Assembly (NCBI RefSeq): GCF_000297095.1
Contig: NZ_AEEA01000170.1
Span: 40,274-104,273 of the forward strand
DNA length: 64,000 bases
Origin: Treponema primitia ZAS-1
GTDB lineage: Bacteria > Spirochaetota > Spirochaetia > Treponematales > Breznakiellaceae
Direction: 5' to 3'
In this document: positions 26,206 through 35,462 of the stretch, piece by piece
Numbering within the stretch: position 1 is the first letter of the stretch
Layout of the letters: every line of letters begins with the position of its first letter
Program-made: the position numbers and the translations under genes
The notes under the pieces: generated by a model
Database searches by the model: none
What the model saw: only the letters and a program-made list of their open reading frames with translations
What the model was told of the DNA's origin: nothing

Positions 26206-26255
26206 CTAATAACGTTTTCATATATAAGTATCCCATTACTATTTAAATCTGTCAA
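26206..26255 (-). promoter_or_regulatory. Importer operon promoter with LacI-type operator
   Basis: Minus strand: TTGACA (26250-26255), a 17-bp spacer, GATACT (26227-26232), then ATGAAAACGTTATTAG (26206-26221). The operator sits 5 bp downstream of the -10 box, the same architecture as at the other inositol-locus promoters. Confidence 0.75.
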
Positions 26256-26451
26256 CAAAAATCGTTGAACCATGCGTATTTTGATTTGTTATTTTAATTT
26301 GTTATAATACAAAGATTTAATCAATATAAACCTCTGTTGGCTTCTAGGAGAATACGATTTTCTTTAAAATCTGAATGGGAAAAACAGGAAAACAAGCCTT
26401 TTTATTGAAGATTTTTTTATTTAATGTGGATCAATAATTATAAAAAATGGG

Positions 26452-26497
26452 TTTACAAGGTTTAATTTTGGATGTATTATTATAACAACGTTTTCAT
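26452..26497 (+). promoter_or_regulatory. iolG operon promoter with LacI-type operator
   Basis: TTTACA (26452-26457), a 17-bp spacer and TATTAT (26475-26480) precede ATAACAACGTTTTCAT (26482-26497), which starts 1 bp after the -10 box. The site is less symmetric in its left half than the others but keeps the ACGTTTTCAT half shared with 26212-26221. Confidence 0.75.
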
Positions 26498-26538
26498 ACG
26501 CTAATTATAGAGGGTTATCTAAAACAAGGAGCAGTATT

Positions 26539-27564
26539 ATGGCTGATAGATTAAAAATCGGAATTATCGGCGCCGGGCGCATTGGTAAAATCCACATTGA
26601 CAACATTGCCCGTTTTATCCCCCAGGCCAAACTAGAGGGGCTGGCGGATATTATGTTGAACCCTGAGCAGGAAGCTCTGGCAAAGGGACTTGAAGTCAGA
26701 ATTATTTCCAAAAATCCCCAGGACCTTTTGAAGGATCCTGAAATAAAAGCGGTGATAATTTGTAGTTCCACCGATACCCACGCGGACCTCACCATCGCCG
26801 CCGCCCAGGCGGGGAAGCATATCTTCTGTGAAAAACCCATAGATCTGACCGTAACCAAGGTAAAGGCAGCCCTGGATGCAGCCAAAAAGGCGGGGGTTAA
26901 GCTCCAGATCGGGTTTAATCGCCGGTTTGACCACAATTTTGCCCGTATCCGGAAATACACTCTGGATGGCGCAATCGGTGATGTTCATCTTATTAAGATC
27001 AGCTCCCGAGACCCCGCGCCGCCGCCCATTGCGTATGTTAAGGTCTCCGGGGGGATATTCATGGATATGATGATCCACGACTTCGATATGGCCAGATTCC
27101 AGGCAGGAAGCGAGATCACCGAAGTGTACGCTGCCGGAGATGTGCTGGTTGATCCGGAAATCGGTAAGGCCGGGGATGTGGATACCGCCATCGTTACCCT
27201 GAAATTCGCCAATGGCGCCATCGGAGTTATCGATAATTCCCGCAAGGCCGTCTACGGGTATGACCAACGGGTGGAAGTTTTTGGTTCCAAGGGAGCTGCC
27301 CAGGCCGAAAACGACACGCCTAACACGGTCAAACTTTCCAATGAATCCGGTGTTACCGGGGAAAAACCCCTGTACTTCTTCCTGGAACGGTATAAGGGAG
27401 CCTTTTTAGCTGAAATGGTCTCCTTTATTGATTCCATACAGAACAACAAGCCTATCGCGGTAAGCGGTGAAGATGGTTTGGCAAATATGTACGCTGCCCT
27501 AGCGGCGCTGAAGTCTCTTAAGGAAAAACGCCCTGTTTCTATAGAAGAAATCAAGGCACAATAG
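26539..27564 (+). CDS. iolG: Inositol 2-dehydrogenase
   Basis: NAD-dependent oxidation of myo-inositol to 2-keto-myo-inositol, the first pathway step. It has 341 residues with the Rossmann motif IGIIGAGRIGKIHIDNI, the catalytic lysine in HIFCEKPIDL, QIGFNRRFD, and the Asp/His pair in GGIFMDMMIHDFDMARF, all as in IolG. AAGGAG precedes the ATG. It is the first gene of a long plus-strand operon with iolB, iolD, iolE and the downstream carbon-handling genes. Confidence 0.93.
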   Translation: MADRLKIGIIGAGRIGKIHIDNIARFIPQAKLEGLADIMLNPEQEALAKGLEVRIISKNPQDLLKDPEIKAVIICSSTDTHADLTIAAAQAGKHIFCEKPIDLTVTKVKAALDAAKKAGVKLQIGFNRRFDHNFARIRKYTLDGAIGDVHLIKISSRDPAPPPIAYVKVSGGIFMDMMIHDFDMARFQAGSEITEVYAAGDVLVDPEIGKAGDVDTAIVTLKFANGAIGVIDNSRKAVYGYDQRVEVFGSKGAAQAENDTPNTVKLSNESGVTGEKPLYFFLERYKGAFLAEMVSFIDSIQNNKPIAVSGEDGLANMYAALAALKSLKEKRPVSIEEIKAQ

Positions 27565-27588
27565 TAGTATTTATAAGGAAGGCACAGG

Positions 27589-28398
27589 ATGCAAATACCG
27601 CACAAACCGCCATTTAACCGGGGCTACACTCCCCTGTCACCCCGAAGCGGGGCGACTGCGGATATGCTCATGGATTTTGGAGTGATAAAGCTCCTCCCGG
27701 GGGATACCTATAGGAGCAACTCCCCCACGGACGAACGGGTTTGGCTGCTCTCCCAGGGAAGCGCAAAAATAAGCTGGGAGGGCGGAGAAAAAGAAATCTC
27801 CCGGCCCAACCTTTTCGATTATTCCCCCTGGTGTCTTTCGGTTCCGGGGAAAAACGAAGTTACCATTACCGCGGGAAAAGAGGGGGCGGAGTTTTACTAC
27901 ACCGCCACGGACAACCCCCGGCCCATCAAGGCGAAGCTCTACACCCCCGAGGAATGTAAGAGTGAATTCCGGGGAGAAGGTACCATGCGGGAAACCTCCA
28001 CACGGGTGGTACGCACCGTCTTTGACGACACCAATCGGCCGGAGTCCAACCTGGTCATCGGCGAAGTTATCGGCGTACCCGGCAAGTGGTCCAGCTACCC
28101 GCCTCATCATCATCCCCAGCCGGAGATTTACCATTACCGCTTCCTCCCCAGCCAGGGATTCGGCCTTACCGCAATCGGTGACACACCCTATATCATTAAG
28201 GACAAAGACACTATCCTGATACGGGAAGGGGAAGTTCATCCCCAGGTTACCGCTCCGGGTTATGCCATGTGGTATCTCTGGGTGATACGTCACATTGACG
28301 GCGCCCATTACGGGCCTGCAACCAAGACGCCCATATTTATAGAGGAACACAAATGGGTCCAGGGGCCGGAAGATAAAATCTGGCAGCCAAAAAAATAA
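27589..28398 (+). CDS. iolB: 5-deoxy-glucuronate isomerase
   Basis: Isomerase converting 5-deoxy-D-glucuronate to 5-dehydro-2-deoxy-D-gluconate. It has 269 residues, bicupin fold. The metal-binding cupin motif is visible as SSYPPHHHPQPEIYHYRF with a later His in REGEVHPQVTAPGY, matching IolB. Strong AAGGAAGG precedes the ATG, 24 bp after iolG. It comes before iolD in the operon although it acts after it. Confidence 0.95.
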   Translation: MQIPHKPPFNRGYTPLSPRSGATADMLMDFGVIKLLPGDTYRSNSPTDERVWLLSQGSAKISWEGGEKEISRPNLFDYSPWCLSVPGKNEVTITAGKEGAEFYYTATDNPRPIKAKLYTPEECKSEFRGEGTMRETSTRVVRTVFDDTNRPESNLVIGEVIGVPGKWSSYPPHHHPQPEIYHYRFLPSQGFGLTAIGDTPYIIKDKDTILIREGEVHPQVTAPGYAMWYLWVIRHIDGAHYGPATKTPIFIEEHKWVQGPEDKIWQPKK

Positions 28399-28426
28399 AT
28401 ACACAAGTAGTAAGGAGAAAACCCGT

Positions 28427-30307
28427 ATGGGAAAAACAATACGTCTTACCATGGCACAGGCTCTGCTGCGATTTCTGGACAATCAATACATTGAAGTGGA
28501 TGGCGAAGAGATCAAATTTGTTGCCGGTGTGTTCGGCATATTCGGCCACGGGGTGGTGGTAGGCCTGGGTGAAGCGCTGGCCTCAAAGGATAACAAACTA
28601 AAGTTCTATCAGGCAAAGAACGAACAGGGCGCAGGTCACGCGGCCATGGGCTTTGCCAAACAAAAAAACCGCCGGCAAATGATGGCGGTGTGCAGTTCCA
28701 TAGGTCCGGGCGCCCTGAACATGGTGCCCGCCGCAGGGACTGCCACGGTGAACCGCATACCCGTGCTGTTTCTGCCGGGAGACGCCTTTGCCTGCCGCCA
28801 GCCCGATCCGGTGCTCCAGCAGGTAGAAAGTCCCAACGATTATACCAGCACCGCCAGCGATGCCTTCCGCGCGGTAAGCCGTTACTGGGACCGGGTGCAG
28901 CGGCCGGAACAGCTTATGACCGCCATGATCAACGCATTCCGGGTCCTCACGGATCCTGCGGAAACCGGAGCGGTAACCGTGGCGCTGCCCCAGGATGTAC
29001 AGGGGGAAGCCTACGATTATCCCGAGGAATTCCTCGGTAAACGGGTCCACCACATAGAGCGGCGCATACCTACCAAGGGCCAGATCGATAGGGCCGCAGC
29101 GATGCTGAAGGCTGCCAAAAAACCCATGGTGATCTGCGGCGGCGGAGTGCGCTTCTCCGATGCGGGAAAGGAACTGGAAAAATTCTGCGAGACCTACCAC
29201 ATCCCCTTCGGGGAAACCCAGGCCGGAAAGGGAACCATCCTCTGGGATAACTCCTACAATCTTTCGGGGATCGGCAACACCGGCGCCCTTTCGGCGAACA
29301 GGATTGCTAAAGAGGCGGACCTGATCATTGCAGTGGGAACCCGGTTGGGAGACTTTACCACCTGCTCCAAATGGCTTTTTCAGCACCCCGAAGCTAAAAT
29401 ACTGGGGATCAACATTGCCCCCTTTGACGCCTATAAGATGAACGGCGAGCCTATCATTGCGGACGCAAAACTTACCCTGGACGCCTTAACCAAGGCAGCG
29501 CCCGGGTACAAATCAAGCTGGGGCGATAGGATTAGTGAAGTCCGCGCCGAGTGGAAGGCCGAGGTTGACCGGCTCTACAGCGAAGACGCCAATCCCGCTC
29601 CGGACGGTTCGCCCCTGCTTTCCCAGGCCAGGGTATTAGGGGAACTGAACGATAGGCTCCTCCCCAAGGATGCTATCGCCGTGTCCGGTTCGGGGTCCAT
29701 CCCATCGGATATGCAGCGGGTCTGGCGCGCCCGGGTAAAGGATACCTACCACATGGAATACGGCTTCTCCTGCATGGGCTACGAAGTCGCCGCCGCCCTG
29801 GGAGTAAAAATCGCCTTTCCGGAAAAGGAAGTGGTCGCCCTGGTTGGGGACGGCGCCTATACCATGCTCCACACGGAATTGCTAACCGCTGTTCAGGAAG
29901 GTAAGAAAATTATCATCGTGGTGCTGGACAACGCCGGGTTCCACTGTATAGACAACCTGCAGCATAGTCAGGGGATAGTCCACTTTGGTAACGAATGGAA
30001 AACCCGGAATGAAGCCAGCGGGCTCCTGGAAGGAAGTTCCGTGCAGGTGGACTACGCCAAAAACGGCGAAAGTTGGGGCGCACTGGGACTGCGGGCCAGA
30101 ACACCTGCGGAACTGGAAAAGGCGGTAAAGGAAGCTTTGGCGTCCAAAAAATCGGTGGTGATCGATGTTAAGACCAGCGCTAAGACCATGACCCACGGGT
30201 ATGAATCCTGGTGGCGGGTTGGTACCGCCCAGGTTTCCACCAACCCTGAAGTTGAAAAGGCAGCAAAGGATATGGCTGCAGAAGTTTCCAAGGCAAGAAA
30301 ATTCTAG
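28427..30307 (+). CDS. iolD: 3D-(3,5/4)-trihydroxycyclohexane-1,2-dione hydrolase
   Basis: Thiamine-diphosphate enzyme that opens the inositol ring; 626 residues, the expected length. The N-terminal pyrimidine domain has [16 protein letters not shown] with the conserved Glu. The C-terminal cofactor motif runs [20 protein letters not shown] to [13 protein letters not shown]. It shares the acetolactate synthase-like fold but has the IolD-specific regions. AAGGAG precedes the ATG. Confidence 0.96.
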   Translation: MGKTIRLTMAQALLRFLDNQYIEVDGEEIKFVAGVFGIFGHGVVVGLGEALASKDNKLKFYQAKNEQGAGHAAMGFAKQKNRRQMMAVCSSIGPGALNMVPAAGTATVNRIPVLFLPGDAFACRQPDPVLQQVESPNDYTSTASDAFRAVSRYWDRVQRPEQLMTAMINAFRVLTDPAETGAVTVALPQDVQGEAYDYPEEFLGKRVHHIERRIPTKGQIDRAAAMLKAAKKPMVICGGGVRFSDAGKELEKFCETYHIPFGETQAGKGTILWDNSYNLSGIGNTGALSANRIAKEADLIIAVGTRLGDFTTCSKWLFQHPEAKILGINIAPFDAYKMNGEPIIADAKLTLDALTKAAPGYKSSWGDRISEVRAEWKAEVDRLYSEDANPAPDGSPLLSQARVLGELNDRLLPKDAIAVSGSGSIPSDMQRVWRARVKDTYHMEYGFSCMGYEVAAALGVKIAFPEKEVVALVGDGAYTMLHTELLTAVQEGKKIIIVVLDNAGFHCIDNLQHSQGIVHFGNEWKTRNEASGLLEGSSVQVDYAKNGESWGALGLRARTPAELEKAVKEALASKKSVVIDVKTSAKTMTHGYESWWRVGTAQVSTNPEVEKAAKDMAAEVSKARKF

Positions 30308-30317
30308 GAGAAGTGTT

Positions 30318-31220
30318 ATGGCAAAGGTAGCATTGAAGCCTAAGATCAAACTGGCCATTGCCCCCATCGGCTGGACCAATGACGACCTTCCCGAACTGGG
30401 GGGGGAGATTCCCTTTGAGCAGTGTGTCAGCGAAATGGCTTTGGCGGGATTTACCGGAAGCGAAGTGGGTAACAAGTATCCCAAGGATCCGGACATTCTC
30501 AACCCAAAACTAAAACTGCGGGGGCTCACCATTTGTAACGCCTGGTTCAGTTCTTTTCTGACCACTCAGCCCTACGAAGAAGTAGAAGCGGCATTCATCA
30601 AGCACCGGGATTTTCTTTATGCTGTGGGCGCCCGGGTTATAGGGGCTTCTGAACAGGGTCACTCCATTCAGGGCAAGGAAGAACCTATCTTCGATAACAA
30701 ACCGGTTTTTACCGACGAGGAATGGAAACGGCTCACCGAGGGGCTGAACAAGCTGGGAAAATTGGCGGCTGAAAAAAAAATGAAGCTGACCTTCCATCAC
30801 CATATGGGGACCGGTGTGCAGACCGCCGCCGAAATTGACCGGCTTATGGAAAACACCGATCCTAAATTACTGAGCCTCCTCTACGATACGGGGCACCTGG
30901 TTTTCTCCGGGGAAGATCATATGGCGGTGTTGAAAAAATGGATAAAGCGGATTCGCCATGTACACCTTAAGGATATGCGTCCCGCTATTCGGGAAACAGC
31001 GATTACGGAAAAATGGTCCTTCCTCCATGCGGTTAAGTCCGGGGTCTTTACGGTGCCCGGCGACGGAAGCATAGACTTCAAGCCCATCTTCAACACCCTG
31101 AAAAAAGCGCAGTATGAAGGATGGTGGGTGGTGGAAGCCGAACAGGACCCCGCCAAGGCTAATCCCCTGGAGTACGCCATTAAGGCCCGGGCCTATATCA
31201 AAAAAACCGGCGGAGTTTAA
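30318..31220 (+). CDS. iolE: Inosose dehydratase (2-keto-myo-inositol dehydratase)
   Basis: TIM-barrel metal enzyme of 300 residues that dehydrates 2-keto-myo-inositol to the dione used by Iol[19 protein letters not shown] is the IolE N-terminal signature. [26 protein letters not shown] and RHVHLKDMR carry metal and substrate residues. ATG at 30318 follows GGAG and lies 10 bp after the iolD stop; longer in-frame starts inside iolD lack a ribosome-binding site. Confidence 0.95.
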   Translation: MAKVALKPKIKLAIAPIGWTNDDLPELGGEIPFEQCVSEMALAGFTGSEVGNKYPKDPDILNPKLKLRGLTICNAWFSSFLTTQPYEEVEAAFIKHRDFLYAVGARVIGASEQGHSIQGKEEPIFDNKPVFTDEEWKRLTEGLNKLGKLAAEKKMKLTFHHHMGTGVQTAAEIDRLMENTDPKLLSLLYDTGHLVFSGEDHMAVLKKWIKRIRHVHLKDMRPAIRETAITEKWSFLHAVKSGVFTVPGDGSIDFKPIFNTLKKAQYEGWWVVEAEQDPAKANPLEYAIKARAYIKKTGGV

Positions 31221-31223
31221 TCA

Positions 31224-32483
31224 ATGAGATTCGGAATAAACACCCTGGATGATTTTGATGTAAAGGATAAAACGGTTCTCTGCCGGGTGGACATTAACCA
31301 GCCGGTGGACCGGGTCACGGGAACCCTAAAGGATACTACCAGGATCGAAGCCTGTATCCCTACCCTGAAGGAATTGAGTGAGAAGGGAGCCAAGCTGGTG
31401 CTTCTGGCCCATCAGGGAAGTGATATCGAATATAAAAACTTTTATACCACCGAGCCCCATGCAAAGGCGCTGTCCATATTTCTGGGTAAGGAAGTGAAAT
31501 TTATCGATGATGTCTGCGGCCCCGCAGCCCGGGAGGCTATCAAGGCCCTCAATGCGGGAGAAATCCTCCTGCTGGACAATGTCCGTTTTGTATCGGAGGA
31601 ACAGACCCTCTTTGAAACCAAACTGCTCCTCTCCCATGAGGAACAGGCAAAAACACTGTTAGTGCGGAAGCTGGCTCCATTGGGGGACATCTATGTCTGC
31701 GATGCTTTTGCCGCAGCCCACCGGGATCAGCCCAGTTTATGCGGATTTGAAGAACTCCTGCCCAGCGCCATGGGCCGCCTGTTTGAAGAGGAATTCTGCG
31801 TCATCTCCGGTCTCATGGAAAAACCAGAGCGGCCCAGCGTATTTGTCCTGGGGGGCGCCAAAATTAACGACGCTTTTCTGATGATGAGCGCCGTCCTGGG
31901 GGGCGGAGCGGCGGACAAAGTTTTAACCGGCGGTCTGGTAGGAGAAGTAATCCTCTGGGCGGACGGTAAAGACATCGGGGAACCTGCCCGGGCTTTCATC
32001 AAAAAAGAAGGCTACGATAATTTAGTGGACACCGCAAAGGAGCTGCTTGCAAAATACCGGGACAAGATTGTAAGCCCCTCGGACTTTGCCGCGGTGAAGG
32101 ACGGGAAGCGGGTGGAATATGAGCTGGGGAAAATCCCCGCAGGGGTACTCATCCTGGATATTGGCGAGATGACCGCAAAAAAATATCAGGAGGCCATCAG
32201 GGGAGCCAAGACCGTTTTTGTCAACGGACCCATGGGGGTTTTTGAAGAAGCAGCCACCGAGCTGGGGACCCGCCTGGTATGGGACGCACTGGGGGATACC
32301 CAAGCCTATACGGTTATTGGAGGCGGTGACAGTATTACTGCGACAAAAAAATACGGTAAAACCAGGGATATTGATTACATCTGTACCGGCGGGGGTGCGT
32401 TGATCCGCTTCTTAACCGGGGAAGAATTGCCGGTGGTAAAAGCGCTGCGGCACGGTTCAAAGCTGAAAGAAAAGGTAAAATAA
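31224..32483 (+). CDS. Archaeal-type phosphoglycerate kinase homologue, candidate malyl-phosphate kinase
   Basis: Protein of 419 residues with PGK motifs in archaeal rather than bacterial form: CRVDINQPVD, LLAHQGSD, LDNVRF (Arg121), CDAFAAAHRDQPSLCGF (Arg167), VNGPMGVFE and GGGDSITATKKYG. The nucleotide site is intact. In canonical PGK the histidine loop HxGRP supplies Arg65, which helps hold the phosphate of 3-phosphoglycerate; here the same position is Ser66 (H63-Q-G-S66). This loss, and its place between iolE and a GAPDH homologue, suggests a substrate with a carboxylate instead of a phosphate, such as malyl phosphate (inference). Ordinary PGK activity is the alternative. GGAG lies within the iolE end. 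Confidence 0.88.
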   Translation: MRFGINTLDDFDVKDKTVLCRVDINQPVDRVTGTLKDTTRIEACIPTLKELSEKGAKLVLLAHQGSDIEYKNFYTTEPHAKALSIFLGKEVKFIDDVCGPAAREAIKALNAGEILLLDNVRFVSEEQTLFETKLLLSHEEQAKTLLVRKLAPLGDIYVCDAFAAAHRDQPSLCGFEELLPSAMGRLFEEEFCVISGLMEKPERPSVFVLGGAKINDAFLMMSAVLGGGAADKVLTGGLVGEVILWADGKDIGEPARAFIKKEGYDNLVDTAKELLAKYRDKIVSPSDFAAVKDGKRVEYELGKIPAGVLILDIGEMTAKKYQEAIRGAKTVFVNGPMGVFEEAATELGTRLVWDALGDTQAYTVIGGGDSITATKKYGKTRDIDYICTGGGALIRFLTGEELPVVKALRHGSKLKEKVK

Positions 32484-32549
32484 TTCCGTCCTTGAAGGAA
32501 GGCGGGGATATTCATTAATTGCTTAAAAAACTATAAGGGGAGAAAGAAA

Positions 32550-33578
32550 ATGGTAAAAGTCGGAGTAGCGGGATACGGAGTAATCGGGCAGCGTTTAGCG
32601 GACGGCGTGGCGCTGCAGAAAGACATGGAACTGGTGGGCATCGCGGATTTAGCCCCCACCCTTTCCATTAAAGCCCTCTGTGAAAAGGGTATGCCCTATG
32701 ACCTGTATCTGGTCGATGGGGCGGACAAATCCAAATTTGATGCCGCAGGAATCCCCTACAAGGGCAGCTTCCAGGACCTGATCGGTAAGGTTGATATCAT
32801 GCTGGATTCCTCCCCCGGCGGTGTGGGGGCAAAAAACAAGGAACTCTACGCCAAGGCCGGAGTTAAGGCTATCTTCCAGGGCGGTGAGAAAAACTCCGTG
32901 GCGGATGTGTTTTTCCACGGTTACGCTAACTACGAAAAAGGGCTCGGGGTAAATTACCTGAAGCTGACCAGTTGTAATACTACGGGACTCATCCGTTCGG
33001 TGGACTGTCTGGACCGTAAATACGGTATCGACCGGGTGGCGATAACCATCATCCGCCGGGTGGCTGATCCCGGGGACTATCATCGCGGCTTAACCAACGC
33101 CCTGCAGATGGACAAGGCTCCCTCCCATCAGGCCCTGGACCTGATGACCATCATGCCCCATATTGATGCGACGGGCATCCTGGTCCATACTCCGGTTACC
33201 CACGGCCACATCATTACGGTGGTCGCCCACGCGAAAAAAGGTAAGATTACTAAGGAACAGGCCCTGGAAGCCTTTAAGACCCACAACCGTATCCGGGTGG
33301 TGAATATCGACGACGGTTTCCTGGGGAATGCCTCATTCTTCCGCTACGCCCGTGACCTGGGGAACCCCCGTGGAGATATGTACGAGATCGGCCTATGGGA
33401 AGACAGTATCGTTGAAAGCGGTGACAATATTATGTACGCCATCAACATCCCCCAGGAATCGGTAACTATTCCGGAAACCATGGACGGTATCCGTGCCAGC
33501 ATGAAGATGCAGAACGATTCAGCCACAGGTACTGCTGAAACCAACAAATACCTTGGCTTAGGGAAGTGGAAAAAATGA
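32550..33578 (+). CDS. Archaeal-type (type II) GAPDH homologue, candidate malate-semialdehyde dehydrogenase
   Basis: Phosphorylating dehydrogenase of 342 residues, clearly of the archaeal family: VKVGVAGYGVIGQRLADGV, DSSPGGVGAKN, FQGGEK, the catalytic cysteine in SCNTTGLIRS (Cys142), RRVADPGDYHRG and the HxH-type THGHIITV. Bacterial GapA has SCTTN instead. It uses NAD(P) and phosphate to make an acyl phosphate from an aldehyde. Its neighbour is the archaeal-type PGK, its natural partner. The proposed substrate is malate semialdehyde made by transketolase (inference); glyceraldehyde 3-phosphate is the alternative. A ribosome-binding site GGGGAG precedes the ATG. Confidence 0.9.
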   Translation: MVKVGVAGYGVIGQRLADGVALQKDMELVGIADLAPTLSIKALCEKGMPYDLYLVDGADKSKFDAAGIPYKGSFQDLIGKVDIMLDSSPGGVGAKNKELYAKAGVKAIFQGGEKNSVADVFFHGYANYEKGLGVNYLKLTSCNTTGLIRSVDCLDRKYGIDRVAITIIRRVADPGDYHRGLTNALQMDKAPSHQALDLMTIMPHIDATGILVHTPVTHGHIITVVAHAKKGKITKEQALEAFKTHNRIRVVNIDDGFLGNASFFRYARDLGNPRGDMYEIGLWEDSIVESGDNIMYAINIPQESVTIPETMDGIRASMKMQNDSATGTAETNKYLGLGKWKK

Positions 33579-35029
33579 AGATCGATCCTGCATTAAAGGA
33601 TCTGGACGCCCTGTTTCCTGCGGAATTTACGGAGGACCAGAAAGCCCAGGCTAAAACACTATTCCTAAAAAATTTGTCCCTGGAGGCCCACAAGTTCTAC
33701 GGCGGAAAGATGCAGACCGTGCCCAAGTGCGGCATCGCCGGCCTTAACTGGTTTAACGTTTGGTACACCCCGGGGGTTTCCAAAATATCCACCACCATCC
33801 GGGATGACAACGATACGTCCTTTTCCCTGTCTAACCGAGGAAACCTGGTGGCGGTGGTGTCCGACTCTACCCGGGTCCTGGGGGACGGCGACTGCACCCC
33901 TCCGGGCGGCCTGGGGGTCATGGAAGGCAAGGCCATGATCATGAAGTACCTGGGCGGCGTAGACGCCACGGCAATTTGTATGGATTCACGCGGACCCGAT
34001 GGCAAGCATGATCCTGACCGGATCATTGAGTTTGTAAAAATGCTGCAGCCTTCCTTCGGTGCGATAAACCTGGAAGATATCAGCCAGCCCAATTGTTTTA
34101 AGGTACTGGACGAATTACGTGATGCCTGTGATATACCGGTATGGCACGACGATGCCCAGGGGACTGCCTGCATCACCCTGGCAGGGCTGCTCAATGCACT
34201 AAAACTGGCGGGGAAGAAACTATCGGAGGCAAAGATAGTGCTTCTGGGAGCGGGTGCAGCGAACACCACCATAGCCAGGTTGATCATTGCCGACGGCGGC
34301 GATCCCGCCAAGATGATCGTCTTTGACTCCAAGGGTTCCCTTCACCTGGGACGGGATGATATTAAGAACGATAAGCGGAACTACCGGAAGTGGGAAATTT
34401 GCGAAAAAACCAATCCCGGTAGGGCGGCAAACGAAGCGGAAGCGCTGAAAGGCGCGGATGTACTCATCGCCCTATCAAAACCCGGCCCGGATACGGTGAA
34501 GCGGGAATGGATATCCTCCATGGCCGCCAAGTCTATCGTGTTCACCTGCGCCAACCCGGTACCGGAGATTTGGCCCTATGCGGCCAAGGAAGCGGGGGCC
34601 TTTATTGTGGCAACCGGCCGGGGGGACTTCCCCAACCAGGTGAACAATTCGGTCTGTTTCCCGGGGATACTCAAGGGCGCACTATTAGTACGGGCAAAGA
34701 AGATCACCGATGGCATGGCGATCCGCTGTGCCCACTCCATTGCGGATTTTTCCGAGAAACGTGGTATACATCCTGACAGCATCATTGCCACCATGGAAGA
34801 AACCGAAGTGTTTGCGGTGGAGGCTGCGGATGTAGCCCAACAGGCTGTTAAAGAAGGGGTAGCCCGGCTGCAGTTATCCTGGGATGAAGTTTACAATCGG
34901 GCTAAGGCGGACATTGCCGCCGCCCGGGCTCTGGTGGATGACCTGAAAAAACTGGGGCATATCAAAGAACCGCCGGCGGAGCTGCTGGAGACGGCGCTGG
35001 CTAGGGCTATTGACGCGGTAAAAAAATAA
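33575..35029 (+). CDS. Divergent malic enzyme
   Basis: Oxidative decarboxylase of 484 residues, overlapping the GAPDH stop by four bases (ATGA). Malic enzyme motifs are recognisable but altered: YTPGVSKIS, RVLGDGDCTPPGGLGVMEGKA (usually LGLGDIG), INLEDISQPNCFKVLDELR, HDDAQGTACITLAGLLNALK (usually HDDQHGTA), and the NAD-binding loop LLGAGAANTTIARLI. It would convert malate to pyruvate and CO2 with NAD(P)H. Coupling to the GAPDH/PGK pair supports malate as an intermediate of this locus. Whether it takes L- or D-malate cannot be read from sequence. Confidence 0.87.
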   Translation: MKIDPALKDLDALFPAEFTEDQKAQAKTLFLKNLSLEAHKFYGGKMQTVPKCGIAGLNWFNVWYTPGVSKISTTIRDDNDTSFSLSNRGNLVAVVSDSTRVLGDGDCTPPGGLGVMEGKAMIMKYLGGVDATAICMDSRGPDGKHDPDRIIEFVKMLQPSFGAINLEDISQPNCFKVLDELRDACDIPVWHDDAQGTACITLAGLLNALKLAGKKLSEAKIVLLGAGAANTTIARLIIADGGDPAKMIVFDSKGSLHLGRDDIKNDKRNYRKWEICEKTNPGRAANEAEALKGADVLIALSKPGPDTVKREWISSMAAKSIVFTCANPVPEIWPYAAKEAGAFIVATGRGDFPNQVNNSVCFPGILKGALLVRAKKITDGMAIRCAHSIADFSEKRGIHPDSIIATMEETEVFAVEAADVAQQAVKEGVARLQLSWDEVYNRAKADIAAARALVDDLKKLGHIKEPPAELLETALARAIDAVKK

Positions 35030-35039
35030 GGAGTTTTTT

Positions 35040-35453
35040 GTGAAGGATCAAAACTGCCGGTACTGTACCCGCACTACCGATATCGTAGAGATTGTGGCGG
35101 ATCTGGAAGTATCCACCCTGTACATCACTAAGGATCAGGCCTACCGGGGCCGCTGTATTCTGGCCCTCAAGGAACACAAAACCGAGGTATTCCAGCTCAG
35201 TAAAACGGAGGTAGAAGCCTTCGGACGGGATATGGCCAAGGCATCAAAAGCTATTTACGACGCCTTCTCCCCGGACAAGATCAACTACGCCGCCTACGGT
35301 GATGGTTATCCCCATGTGCACTTCCATCTGGTCCCGAAATACAAGGGCGGCAAATCCTGGGGAGGCCCCTTTGATCTGGCCGCCGATCCCTCAGGCGCCG
35401 TAAGCCCTGAGGAACTTAACAAACTTATTGAACAAATTAAAAGCAAACTTTAA
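35040..35453 (+). CDS. HIT-family protein
   Basis: Protein of 137 residues starting at GTG 35040 with AAGGAG six bases upstream. The histidine triad is HVHFHLVPK near residue 91, preceded by GDGYPH. An N-terminal Cys pair, CRYC, may bind zinc as in many HIT proteins. The family hydrolyses or transfers nucleotidyl groups. Its link to inositol catabolism is only positional: it lies 10 bp after the malic enzyme gene. Cleaning up adenylylated or damaged metabolites is one possibility. Confidence 0.88.
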   Translation: MKDQNCRYCTRTTDIVEIVADLEVSTLYITKDQAYRGRCILALKEHKTEVFQLSKTEVEAFGRDMAKASKAIYDAFSPDKINYAAYGDGYPHVHFHLVPKYKGGKSWGGPFDLAADPSGAVSPEELNKLIEQIKSKL

Positions 35454-35462
35454 ATGACAAAT

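Larger units (their letters stand above)
26156..26538. other. Divergent control region between importer and iolG operons
   Basis: This 383-bp gene-free stretch holds two opposite promoters, each with its own LacI-type operator near its transcription start (26206-26255 and 26452-26497). The roughly 200 bp between them is A+T-rich and contains no convincing ORF or further site that I can see. Confidence 0.75.

Noticed and set aside
28598..29386. Minus-strand ORF of 262 codons opposite iolD
   Set aside because: Composition and position show it is an antisense shadow of iolD.
32484..32549. Weak hairpin (TCCTTGAAGGA) between the PGK and GAPDH homologue genes as a terminator
   Set aside because: The stem is short and has no T-run; the genes are most likely transcribed together.
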